A stretch of DNA of 64,000 nucleotides, taken from positions 22,493-86,492 of the forward strand of contig KB311578.1 of NCBI GenBank assembly GCA_000328365.1, read 5' to 3'. The notes under the pieces were generated by a model. That model was not told where the DNA came from. It was given only the letters and a program-made list of their open reading frames with translations, and did no database searches. Shown here in pieces: positions 49,706-61,899 of this stretch. Each line of letters begins with the position of its first letter. The stretch's first letter is position 1. Source of the DNA: Capitella teleta. Its lineage: Eukaryota; Annelida; Polychaeta; Capitellidae. Position numbers and translations under genes: made by a program.

Positions 49706-52700
49706 TCATTGAGTGCGACTGAGAATCGCTTCAATGTCTGACACAACGTTCGAAAGTAAGGACGCGTTGCTGCTCTTGCCGTCAATACTCAGAGTGTCAT
49801 CCGCCTGAAGATGGAAAGATAACAGCCACAAATCATACGCTGAAAGATTCACTTACGCATTGCTTGACAAGCAGGCAAATGTGATGACCCTGGATGCTAC
49901 GACTGTACAAAGAAGCACTGCTCTCAACTTGCTCCACAACTGAAAGATAATAAACGAAATAACTTATCCACACAGAGACAACACAGCAAACACTCACTGC
50001 TGAAATGCGCGTAGAAGCAGATTTTGGCGAGAATTTTGCTCAGATCGGAATCGACCGCCCGACACTGTGCCGAGTGCTTGTCGGCGAGATCTCCGCTGCT
50101 TAATAACTTAGCATAGGCGTCACTGCAGAATAGAGAGATAGAAAGGGAAGATCTTGGGGTCAGTGAACGCTCACCCATTGCAGGGGAGTCCAACAAGGAA
50201 CGTGGAACATGAGAGCGGAAGTTTGAAGTCCAGCTTCTCCTGAGATGAACCTTGGTCGCTCTTGATGATGTAGGTGAGCGTTCCCTTCATCCTCTGAGGC
50301 ACACTGATAGCATCCACGCTGAACGCAAACTGACCCTCATTCTGTGCCAGAGGGGGAAGCTGGAACGGCACAGAAACGGGGTCGTGAGAGCACGCTCCCA
50401 TCTGCAAGCGCAAAACAATTAGGTCACATCAGAGGTTTCACACCTGCCACCCACCCCTCTTTGCAGCTTCGTATTCAGAGAATCGAGAACGTTCAACTCA
50501 AGATCTTTGACTTGGTTGGAGGTGAGGTTCACAAACACGATCGAAGCGACCACTCGCTTGCTCTGCATGGCATCCACGCGCAGCTCGTACATAAGGCGAA
50601 GGTCGGTGTTTTCGCCTAGCGTCTGGTAACTGGCCATCGGGGGGAGTTTGTAGGCGGCCGGGGTGGGGGCGTGATTCAGGGGGAGCTGCTCCTTGGAGGG
50701 TGTGGTGATGCCATCCGTCTCAATGTACTCGCTGTGCTGCTTCTTGCTTTTCTTCTCCTTCTTCTTCTTCTTCTTGGACGTCTTCTCTGGGGTACTCGCT
50801 GTGGTGAGGGGGGGGCTGAGAGAAGTGCCGTTGGTTGGGGGAGGGGGCTGGGGAGCCGCCTGCTGAGTTGGGGGTGAGTTGGATAACCAGAAATCAAGAT
50901 CCTCCGTCTTCAAAAACAAAGTAGGAGAAAAAAAAAAGATAATCAAACCATAAATGTATAGGCGACGTACCTTATCGCTCTTAGGGAGCTTCTCTGGTGT
51001 AGTTTCGGTGTCGTTGACTAGACTTTCTTCGTGGTCGCTACCAGCGCCCATCAGATCAGGGGCTGCCGTCTCCTTGCGCTTAGACCTCTTCTCCTTCTTG
51101 TCTTTCGTTCTCTTCTTCTCTTTCTTGTGCTGACTGTCGTGGCGTTTGCGATGTTTCCGATGCTTCTTCTCCGGGGCCCCTTCCCCCGTCTTCTCCTCAT
51201 CCGGCAGCCCAACAATTCCATCCACAATGCGATGCGTGCGTACTGGCAGGATCTCATCGTCCCTCAGAGGCTCATCCAGATTGATGTCCAGCAGTTTGTG
51301 AGGGTCCTGAGAGCCTCCTGCTCCACCGCCCTCCTGGTCAGAGAGACTGGCGCCATCAGGAAGGTCAATGGCCATGCTGACCTGATGGGCAACCGCGATG
51401 GCCTCCTCTTCCTCCTCCTCCTCCTCCTCCTCAGTGGAGGCTGCATGCCTGCCTTTTTTCTTCCTCTTGCGCTTCATCTTGCGAGTTGCTTTACTTGAGC
51501 CTCTCTGCTTCTCTTGTGCTCTGTGCGCTTGCAGGTACTTGTCAGACGACTGCAAGCCTGCTGAGAGGTCATGCCAGGGGGTCATAGGGCAAAGGTCAAA
51601 GGTAAGCACAAACCTGGGACGTGCAAGGGCACGGCAAGGTCAATCTCTGACACTGGAATGTCGTTGTAGCTGTCACCATTGCTCGCTCTACTATGCCGCT
51701 GTAAACACAAAACCCACCATTGACATCAAACTCGTGAGTGAATTCAGAGGCCGTACCTTTGAAGATTTTTCACTCGGCTTGAGATAATGAGGATTGTTGA
51801 GTTGTTCTTGTTCTCTGACTTCTCGCATCTAAAGAACGAAACAAAGAGGAGAATGAGACGCATTATACAAAAAGGGCCACTCACCCTGTCCAATTCACCC
51901 TCTGTCGGCTCATAGGCAGGCTTTGAGTTTTCATACACAGGTCTGTTGAAATGAGTAACGTTATTTGAAATATTCCGACAAAAATTGAGAATCATAAACA
52001 CGTCAAAAACAACGCCCCAAGGAGCAGCTAACTGCAAGACACGTCTTCCTAAGGTAAACACTCTTTGAAGAAGCGGCATAACTCAAAAATGCGTAATTTC
52101 AAAATAAATAAACTGAGAGATATCTCAAAATCAACCACACGACCACAAAGTGCATGAAAAACACAACATGACGAGTCACCTGACGTGCCCCATGTACATG
52201 TGCTCTGCATAGCAGTTATCAACCCTTAAGGAGAAACAACATGGTGACCCTAGAACTTTTCACCCCTGACCTCACCTGTGGTCATCGCCGGTTGGCACAA
52301 ATATGTTAGCAGAGGTCATTTCTTCATCTGAGCTTTCAGACAGAGGTTCATTGATCCACTGGTCAAGATCGAGACCCTCGGGAACGGGGACCTTACGTTG
52401 TGCTTTGGGGGCAACAGGGTTGAGGTCACCGGCAAACAGAGAAGCCACCTCCTGGGCCACGCTGCAGCCTCCCTTGTCTTGCAACTTCTGAATGTACTTC
52501 ATCAGTTGCAGCACGCAGCATGCCTGGATCATAAACGGTCGGCTTGAAGGGAGAGGACCAAGAGATGACCACTCACCCTCTCCTGGACTTCCAGGTCAGC
52601 GCTTTGAACAAACATCGGCAGTTTCTCCAGAAGAAGAGCGCTCGTCTCGTTGATGGTTTCTGGGTCGCTCTCTGACTCGGCTTGAGAGAGGACACGCGAG

Positions 52701-55700
52701 TACAGTTTCACGATGTTTTGTACGTAGATGCTCTGGATGTGACCCGGTAACTGGGTGACCTTTGACCTCAGCATGGCCTCCAGGGTGCCTTGGGGGTCGC
52801 GTAGGTGCCTGTTGGGCGCACATAAGACAATAAAAGCAGATCCGTTTCAAAGGTTTTTCTCAACATACTCTGAGAACTCCCCGCAGATCCAAGCAGCAGC
52901 ATAGAGCACTTCGCAAATTCCGTTGCGCTGTGAGTTATTAGCAAGGAGATGAGAATTCTCCAGAAGGATCGCCTGAGGGGTCACAGAGTGCAAATAAGCC
53001 ACTGAATCACACACGCACGATTATTCCTACCATTTGAGATACAGCAAACGGTCGAATGGCTTGCACACGAATCGCAACATCGAGCATTTGACTAGCGATC
53101 AACTTGCCATGCCTAGTGCCCTCAATACGAGTGAGCTCCACGAGAATGCTCACATACCTATACAACGAAGGACACGTCAAGAAACATTGAACGAAAATAA
53201 ATCCGTACGCACCATTCAAAGTTGGTGATGAACTGATAATTGGACTGGGAACAGATTTCGATCGTCTTGCAGAGGAGTTCATCTCTGTAGTAGGAGCCTT
53301 CTGCCTTGTCCATATGAACCATTAGTTTCTTTACAATTTCCATTAGATTTTTCTTAGAGACCTGAGAGAGAGGAAACATACAGATAGAGCGTGTTGACAA
53401 CTCTGCTTACCATGCCATAAAGCAGGTTGAGGGCTCGTAAGCGAATGCTCTCGTCCTTGTCGTCCAAGCATTGCAGGATGAGATCTTTGTGAGATTGCAC
53501 CGACTTCGGATGTGTTTTGAGAATTTTCGACATTGCCAACAAGCCGAGGTATTTCACTGCGGAGGGGGGGAAGGGGGTTAAGTTGACAGGAAATTCCTTG
53601 AATTCACTCACAGTTCTGGTCTGAATCCTCAATTAGGATCCTCAACTTCTGAACGCAGAGCTGTGAAGTGAAACGCATGAAACTTCCCCGAGACTTCTCT
53701 CACAACTCATACGCAGTTAACTCAAGGAAGATGACAACCTCTGATTCCCAATAAATACATCTCCAGGAATTTGGTTCAATAAACTTAGAATACATAACCC
53801 GAGGAAAAACCTTGTCTAAAAGATCATTAGTATTAATCAGCAAGCAAATAATGATCACTGGATTAGGATAATTATCGTAAAACTTTAAAAGCTAATTACT
53901 GAGTCAGGGTTAGATGAGCTTATTTAAATGAGAGAAGAAGAAGAAGAAGAAGAAGAAGAAGAAGAAGAAAATTGAATACCTGGATGGAGGCGTTGTGGTT
54001 GGGGATCCCTGAAGAAATAGAAATAAGCACTGACGCCCCAAAAAAGAAGAAGAAAAAAGCCGTTAGATCTCCTGGTCTCTCGTTCGCTACACAACACAGC
54101 ATGCTCACACACCAACTTAAAAGGAGGTCAAATAAAGGTCAAAGGAGGTCAACAAGCACCTTGCCCCACCCTCCCCCTTTTTGTACATTTAACCAAATAC
54201 CTGCGTGTTCTCACTCGGTCCACAGAAAGCGGCAACTAAGTGCAGAAAGGTCAAATTAGTGCCGCAGATTGTAGAGTGAGGGTGACTGCGTTTATTCTAA
54301 CCGAGACACCCAGGTCATGAATCTAATTAGCAAATGAGAGTTTTCTGTGCCGGAAAGGATATCGCTAATCACACAAAAAGCCCAACTTGGAAAGGGTTCA
54401 ATTAACAGCTAACGACTAGCAAAGGAAGTGCACACCGACAAGGGAAAAAAGGGGGAGGGAAATGGCTGCTTCAAAAGCATGAATAAAAAAATAAAAAATA
54501 AAAAAAATAAAAATTTACAGCATAAAAAAAAAAAAAACCCGACATTCACAGGGATGTAGAAAAGCAATATATGGAAGATAAAAATATGTAATTTCACGAA
54601 TTTCAAACTTATTTTCCAATCTCTGAAAAAACCTACCAGCAATGACAGTGTTGATGCATTCATACAACAGGGACATAGCAGAAGTACTGCGGAAAGAGGA
54701 GACATGTAGTATAAACATACAATCATAAGAAATAAGATATTCACCTGTGAATAAGGTTAGTCAAAGGTTCAATCAACTTCTTCCCAAGACGCGGCTCCAG
54801 TGGAGTCAGAGCTCCAAACTAAGGATAATAAAAATTTTTATCATTTTTCAATTGCTCCAAACTTCCTCCACATACCAGTTTGATGATTTTAATCAGGACC
54901 CAGTTATTCGTTGAACTTGTCATGAGTTTGAAGAAGAGTGGAGCCAACGAGAGGTAATTCTTCGGGTTCTTCCTCGCAAGTTCACAGATGACGTTGACGG
55001 CAGCCGATTGCACACCTGGAACAGAACACTGAAGACAACGACCCGTGGCTAAGGTCACTGACCTGGGTCTGGATCCTCCAGTTTCTCCTTCAATCGAGGA
55101 AAAGCAGGACGCAGGGCTTCGGGGAAGCAGAGGAAGACTTTGTACATGATCAGAACGGCTTTCTTTCGAAGATAAGGCTTCGTAGAAGTCATCTACAAAA
55201 CGGATACTCAGTGAAAATTACACTGTTAGCATGACGGCTTACCAGAGTCATGATATCGTTAGCCAAATCTCTGGCTAAATCGGCCGTCAGGAAGCATGAG
55301 AGGCCACCGAGGGCAACTCCAGCGTCGTACATGTTGTTGCTGCCGAGGTCTTTCCGGATCATGTTAGTCGTGAGCATCAAGACGTCGGTGCCGTCGTGGA
55401 AACTCTGAGCCGCTCCAAGGTATCCGATGCGCTGCACACAGAAATATCCAGGTCAGTAGGGGGCATGGGGTCACAGGGGTCACTGACCTTGTAAGTGAAC
55501 TTGCTGCAACTCATGACTTCTATGACGTTGAATGCCGCCCAGCTGACATCGTAGCCAATCATTTGTAACTGCAGAAGGCAACAAATGAGAGCAAGGAAAA
55601 AAGATGAAGCAACTCACGTAGGTCAGTTTGTTGACAGCATTGGCTTTGACGGCCATGTTGTCCTGCCGCAACTCTGACTTTATTTCGTCTATGCATTCTG

Positions 55701-58700
55701 CGATGTATTTAGCCTGGAAAAATAGACAACTGCATGAGATACGTCAGTCCTTTGAACTACAACATTTCAAAAGGCAGAAATATGTAATATATATATATTG
55801 TATTTGATCCTGTAATAAAGAGAAAAGAGACTCTTCACACTCTCATGGGATTAACACATTCACCACCAAAGACGGTGATCACCGTCTTTTCACACCCAAC
55901 GCTTAACCGCCAAAGACGAGATTCTCGTCTTTTGCAGTTAAAGCCATAGGCGCATGCAATAACCACTTTAGCGTCATCTCTGTAATTTTTTTAATGTACG
56001 ATTTCAGGACATTTCCTCATGATATTCATCAAACTCACCTTCGATATATTAATTAATATAATAATCACAGAATTATGCTTCTGGCTTTGACACAGCAGTT
56101 ACTAATCGAATATGTTATATCGCCTCAACAAACCCGAACGAAAGCAGCAAAGCGAATTGAATTAAAGGAGTTTTCTATTATAGGGGTTACTTCAGAGCCA
56201 ACTAATTAGGGAATGAGGGTGGTTGGCGCTTCTGTCACTGCACGTGCTAGTATTTCTCGTCATTGCAATCGACAACACTAATTTGAGATATTCTCTTTGA
56301 AGTCGCATGTAGCCGGTGACTTCGGAGCCACCCTGTAAAGACTTCAAAGCAGTGTTTTACCGAAAGTAATTTTCAATGTGGGTTTGTTGGGCAACCTCTA
56401 GATCCATGTCATTCATGCTCGCACACCTGATATAAAACAAGCGAATGAATCGACGCAATCAGTGTTTATGGAAGTTTCAATAAATTTATAATGTATTAGT
56501 GAATGATTCGCTGAAATGAAACAGCATATGCATCGTTGAAGCGTGGCACGTGTATCCGCATGACGCTCATGCCACCTTCTTTCTGTGTTCATTGCTCTAC
56601 AATCAACGATTTCATTCCTCTTTAGCGCAAAGCCTAAAACTTTAGTCAGTTTAATACATGCACCAAATTCATATTGTATCGACAATGCCCCTCTCTTTGG
56701 CCATTTGTATGTTTCAGAGAGATCGAAATAATGGGGTAGCCAGTGTTTCTCATCAGTGGTTGCTTCAAAGCCAGCTAATTTGTGAAGGATGATCGACCCT
56801 TATGTTTCTAATTCTCGATCGTCAACACAATTGCAAATATACTGGGTTGTCCTAAATACTAGTATGTATTTAATTCTTGAAGTTTCACAACAGCCTTTAC
56901 CTCAACTTCTGGATTCTCTCTTATGATACATCAAAAGCGGTGTAATATCAACACTGCTAGTATGTGCCCCCATAATTATGTCTCCGTTTTAGGTTTAGGC
57001 ACACTGATCAATCAAAATTATCAAGTTATTCCACCTGACTTTTCCTAATTCGGCATACCTTTATGCTACACTTCAAAGCAGTGTTTTCAAAGCACCTCTC
57101 TAACAACAGTGCGGTTTGTGACGCGAAGGGATTTGAGAAAGTGAACTAATTAGTGACTGAAGTCGAGTTGGTGCCGGATCAAACTCCCGACTTTATAACT
57201 GTTATTCTCATCCTTTGATCTACAAATCAGTTATCGCGAGGTAATAATTATGCCTACACACCGTAACCTCTGTAATCACAATGTGTTATGCTGGTCATAC
57301 TGGTAGCTGAGAGAAAACTGCAATTTTCTCAGCTTTTTGCTTGCGAAGGGATGGTTTTAATTCCTTGTATGATGTTGAATCATACATCATTGGATTCACA
57401 AGAGGGCGCCCTATCCTAATATGTAAAATATATAGCTATGCGTGCGTGCATATAGAAATTACAGAGCAGTGAAATCGAGGATTTTTGGGTAAAACACGTG
57501 GCGGTGAACAGGCATAGGCCCAAAATTGCTGTGGCGGTGAATGTGTTAAAACCAGATATCTGTGTTAATGCCAGATCTGTTATTCGATTATCCGTGATCA
57601 CTCGCAGTGCACCCGTAGTGACAGGTGACTGATTTGCTGTGCAGGTTCATTTTAAGTCCCTCAGCAGCCAAATATACATAACATAGATTTCTCGTGCTGT
57701 TCTTTTCACGACTCATGAAGCTAATTTTTATGCAAGAAAATCCATGATCATCGATGATGCGACATGTCTGTAAATCACAGCAACTCTAGAAAAATAGCAT
57801 AGGGGCCGACTCAATAGCAACAGGTTGGGACTGCATTGCACTCACCGCAAGGAAATAGCATGCGTGTGCCACATAAGGACACTCACGATCAGATTTCACA
57901 GAATTTCCCTCAGAACAGGGATGCTATGGAATCATCCATTTATAGCTCATGATGAGGGAAGGGGGAGGGAAGGGGAGGAACAAGGTAGCCTCAACAAAAT
58001 CAATAGTTCATTTCACACACAATGCAATAGTATGCATCCAAATGCTCCGACAATCAAATCAATCAATATATTCTCATATTACTGTGCATTACAATATTTT
58101 TTAGTGGAAACAGAACACTACATGCAAATTTTATCAATTACCCCGGGTAACATATAAATTATTATTTTAAGTGGGGGAAAATTGAAAATTAAGTGTGTAA
58201 AAGAAAAACGGATCAAAAACGCATGAATTACTCATTAATGAAAGATCTTTGCACATTCATGTGCGTCAAAGAACACAGAATGACGCGTACACACAGCTGG
58301 CTCTCAGCTTCTGATATTTACCAAACGAACAAGAACCCAAGTGTTGAGGCTGAACTTGCCGCATTGGGAGCACTGATAATGCATTCAACACCATTAAATT
58401 AACATCAAGAGGATTTGTGTACTCCAGCAGACGTCACGTGATGCCCTCTCAAAGCGACGTGATAAGCGAGGGGAGGGAGTACTCGATACTACTCACAAAC
58501 ACATCATGCCCATGAACCATACATACTTTGTACTCACATCAATATCAACAAATTACTCCCAGTACTCAAGAAACTGATAATTATAAGTGTATTATATCAA
58601 ATGAATAACACAGATTACATAATTCATCAGGAGAAATTTATTCATAAGTACAAACCAGAAGATAATATAGATAAAATAAGTTAGATAACACAATTGCAGA

Positions 58701-61654
58701 GAGTATGCAATGGAAAAGTGACAACAGACAGAATATGATGGAACTCTGGTCTAATTCAGTCTCCAATGTTAGGCAAACCGAAAACATAAACTGCAATAAC
58801 CCCACCGGTTCATGATATTGGGTGATAACATTAGATAATATACGTTCACTATCAAGATAAAAGCTCCATGCATATAATAATAATGAACCTGAATTAGGAG
58901 CTTGCTATATATAGCATTCATGATCATATTCGCACGCTCAATCAGTTGATTGCATACAATCAACATCTTGCATCTTGAAATCCTCAGCTATCTGGCAGTC
59001 GGAATCTAGTACTGCATAAGGCTCATTAGCATCACTAATTTGGTTGAAATGACGTCCGGATGCTCCTCAACACAGTTGCGACAGAGAAACTCAAGCAGAA
59101 GATTCGCCATTGAACAGTAAAAACCTCCGCTTGAGCAACCATTCCATGCCCAAGCAGAGCTCAGGTTGGACCAAATGCCGCCTGGCGCCTTACTATTCTC
59201 ATATTCAATATATGAAAATCTCACCGCTGTCGAGTAGGCTATGTATAGGTGAGAGGCATAATAACGTGTGGGCGTGTCCACCATATCTGGTGAATACAGC
59301 ATAATACCAACTACGGGGAGATTGAATAATGCACTATCGCAATTGCCATACACAGTGAAATATGCTTGAATGTGATAGATCTGGCTCAATACTTGACGAC
59401 TTCAAATGAGCCTGATTCACTGATCTATGTTAAACTCAATCCCTGTATCTGGCAATCATGAGTACAACATAGTACAGTAAGGCTAAAGATGCCCAAGGAC
59501 TGTGATGTATTCTCCATTTCTTGTGGATACGCCATAACGTGTAAGGAAATGGGAGGCCTAACGAGACGATAAATTATCAGATTTTTCCATCAAGGACCAA
59601 TTTTCACACAAAAAATATTTAAATTTCAAAATACACCCGTATCCATGAAATTTAGTTTCAATATTGCCGACTACTTGACAACCGAGTCCTGTTTAGTTAT
59701 AGTGAGCATTGAACCATTTTCAGACCACTGTACATGGATCTACTTTTGCGGCAATGCGGCGGCGCTCAGCGTATAGTGTAAACATCCGCCAGTAGCTCAA
59801 AGTGAAGACAGCTCAGAGTCCTATTAAAAGTCTAAAATAAATTATTTCTTAAAGAGTGAAGAACGGTTTACGATGACAATAGATTGATCATTAACCTATC
59901 GATGATTTTCATGAATGAATTGAATGAAGCGATCCTAATGAATGAATTTCATGACATTAGGTCAGTATTAGGTGTGCTACAATATAACATACGTTATGCC
60001 ACATATTTGTAGCATATAATAGGCAGTACTGCCTATTATATGCTACAAATATGCTACTTAGCTTATATACAAAATAAGCCTAGTGCCACCTACTCTGCCT
60101 ACTCAGTACTTGGCTGTGGATTAACTCAATAACTCATTAACTTATTAAGTGATTAAGTCAGTAACAGACAACCTCTTGAACCACAGGGAGTCTTACCAGT
60201 GCACTCTGGAATCTGGATACATGGAATGCCTATGCAGCCTTCTAGACAGTATATAATAATATCAAGGGAAGTCACTGATTTCTCAGAAGAACAATAACAA
60301 AGCCTCGGACGCTACATTCCCCTCACGGGAGAGAGCTGAGGCTTCGGATCTGGCAAGATTATGAATAAATGAACCTATAGACACCAAAAACTCCACCCGG
60401 CAGTGACTAATTAGTCATTAATTGCACAAAAATGCGTTAATTTCCAGAACGACTAGCAACGGGTACGATGGCTGCAGCATTCGACCTTCACCTTAACAAG
60501 CCGCTCAGTGATTGATCAATAATAGTCCAGCTGAGAAATGCAACTGAAATTAATCACAGCATTCATTCGATAGAGATCAGTCCAGCAGTATGATTTTATA
60601 AATTATTCCATGCATATAACGGTATTAGATAATTTTATAGTTCGAAATACTGGTTATAAATTCTAAAGTTATTAGATAGATAACACAACATGTTGTGAGG
60701 TATATAAAACGATTCTAAACATATACACCAGAGGGCGTTGTATGTGTCGTCTGCTAATTCCCGTCAAGTCAACTTACTTAAATGCAATGTGTCTTTCAAC
60801 TCTAACTCCTTTTTCTAGCCTATTTCATGCTCAATTTGACTCTCAGAATAGCTTTTATTGTTCGAGAGACAATTACAGACAGGATGTTTCACTCTAAAGC
60901 CAATCTGTTAAATTAAGAATGTATCCTGAGCTCTACACTTTTGCAGCTTCATTCCGTTTTTAAGGATTTTATTTCGACATTTAGCGATCGTGAGTTCACT
61001 GCAGGCTGAAAATTTGCTGCGGTCCGACAAAATGGATGCATCGTACCCGTTGCTAGTCGTTTTGCAACTGATTGGATTTTTGGCCATTTAATTAGTAATT
61101 AGGCGTTGCCGTACGAGATTATTGGTGTCAATCGTTTCATTTATTGGTGATCTTGCCAGATCCGAAGTTTCGGCTCGCTCTTTTGAAGAGAAGATTGCTT
61201 TCGAGGCAAGCGTCCTAAAATTGGCAGAAATCAGTGACTTCCCTTGACATTATATACATAGACAGAAAGCACACACTGCATTGAGTTTTGTCCACATCTG
61301 CTCGCTCACTGGTAAGCAGTGGTAAGACCCCCTGTGTCTTGAACCTGACAAGTTGACAGGAATGAGAGTGGGCGGGTACAAGCCCATGTAGGACATGTGC
61401 AGGGCTTTACGAACAGAAAGAAGATTAACAAATCATCCATTCGCGCTGACTTAATCCAATGACAATCAGTTGACGCTGTCAAAACAAGCAGCTGACCACT
61501 ACTGACCAGCAGCTGACAGCGCCGACTCACACTGACTGACTGAGAGCAGAGAACACACCTCGGTCTCCTTGTGGTTTCGGATGCCGCGTACAAGGTCCTG
61601 CAGGTTCTTGTCCAGAACTCGCTCCAGAGACCCTTTCACTTTCTTCAGAGCCAT
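49706..61654 (-). CDS. AP3D1: AP-3 complex subunit delta (26 exons)
   Basis: Exons in order: 61654-61559, 55713-55618, 55568-55488, 55431-55243, 55192-55063, 55015-54876, 54818-54745, 54686-54637, 54029-53980, 53660-53612, 53556-53411, 53361-53213, 53157-53031, 52972-52869, 52808-52577, 52523-52276, 52224-52180, 51942-51885, 51828-51757, 51698-51614, 51557-50971, 50907-50455, 50401-50175, 50122-49998, 49939-49857, 49804-49706. Phases join without a break to 1264 residues (human about 1150-1215). The large delta subunit of the AP-3 adaptor sorts cargo to lysosomes and related organelles. The N-terminal trunk (adaptin repeats, about 30-570) is highly conserved: DLVRGIRNHKE, LAPLFFKLMTSSTNNWVLIK, KSVQSHKDLILQCLDDKDES, VPVPEGLDLDQWINEPLS. 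An acidic/serine patch, the beta/delta-linking region and a Lys/Glu-rich hinge follow, with a 10-Glu run coded by a CTC/GAG repeat near 51405-51431. The appendage-like end (VPFQLPP, EKLDFKL, SIQGHHICLLVK) closes the protein. Exon 17 (45 nt) is in frame and could be optional. Intron 1 is 5.8 kb and transposon-filled. Confidence 0.97.
53933..53970. repeat. (GAA)n microsatellite in AP3D1 intron 9
   Basis: About 12 GAA/AAG units lie 10 bases past the donor of AP3D1 exon 9 (intron side, minus strand TTC repeat). Its closeness to the splice donor makes length variation potentially relevant to splicing, but that is inference. Confidence 0.95.
55855..57545. mobile_element. piggyBac-like MITE, TTAA duplication
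   Basis: Left end TTAA-CACATTCACCACCAAAGA and right end, on the opposite strand, TTAA-CACATTCACCGCCACAGC are inverted copies. TTAA occurs on both sides (55851-55854 and 57546-57549). TTAA target duplication is the piggyBac hallmark. Near the left end are a perfect 22-bp palindrome (55868-55889) and a 21-bp near-palindrome (55912-55932), both built on AAAGACG/CGTCTTT. Near the right end GTGGCGGTGAA occurs twice. The 1.7-kb body has no transposase and holds diverged internal duplicates, for example around 56190 and 56765. It sits in AP3D1 intron 1. Confidence 0.75.
57550..60001. other. AP3D1 intron 1, unassigned part
   Basis: Intronic sequence with no recognised repeat ends or exons. A GGGAAGGGGGAGGGAAGGGG purine run is at about 57956-57977. 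Minus-strand frame 59006-59389 is open for 127 codons, but I do not recognise it and it has no flanking splice logic with AP3D1. Confidence 0.4.
60002..60053. repeat. perfect 52-bp palindrome
   Basis: Two 26-base arms, each the exact reverse complement of the other, meet at AGGCAGT|ACTGCCT with no spacer. The outer ends read CATATTTGTAGC and GCTACAAATATG. Perfect uninterrupted palindromes of this length are unstable and are not expected by chance. Confidence 0.95.
60263..61246. mobile_element. transposon-like element with about 230-bp inverted arms
   Basis: The ends are CAAGGGAAGTCACTGATTTC and its inverted copy. The inverted similarity continues inward to about 60480 and 61030, including CTTCGGATCTGGCAAGAT and AACGACTAGCAACGGGTACG in both arms. 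The centre is unique and non-coding. Long-TIR MITE or foldback structure is clear. The superfamily is not: CAAGGG ends would suit hAT, but I could not match an 8-bp duplication in the AT-rich flanks. It lies in AP3D1 intron 1, 310 bp from exon 1. Confidence 0.7.
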
Positions 61655-61743
61655 TTTCTTTCAGAATTGAGACACAGCTCACAGTCAACCATTCATAGGA
61701 AACATTTCTCCCTTTCCTCATCTGTCATTTAACAACATCGAAT

Positions 61744-61790
61744 CCAAGATGGTGGAGGGGGGTCACGTGATGACGTCACGTGATTGGTTG
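61744..61790 (-). promoter_or_regulatory. AP3D1 promoter: twin CLEAR-type E-boxes, CRE, CCAAT, YY1-like
   Basis: GTCACGTGAT occurs twice (61762-61771 and 61775-61784), each matching the CLEAR element GTCACGTGAC at nine of ten positions. TGACGTCA (full CRE, 61771-61778) bridges the two boxes. ATTGG (inverted CCAAT) follows at 61783-61787, and AAGATGG, a YY1-type core, is at 61746-61752. The block lies 90-130 bases upstream of the AP3D1 start codon. CLEAR sites are bound by TFEB-family factors that raise lysosomal genes, which fits AP-3 function. Binding itself is inference. Confidence 0.65.
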
Positions 61791-61899
61791 ACGTGGAAAA
61801 GCAGCGCCGTCTGCTGGGCTCATAACGGACTTCAGGGAAACCATAACGCACTTTTCAAGACGTTGCAATCTTGTTCATAACGTACCTTCATGCATCTTT

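Noticed and set aside
50671-51787. Plus-strand frames of 68-155 codons opposite AP3D1
   Set aside because: They are antisense shadows of AP3D1 exons 19-22, which are strongly conserved on the minus strand.
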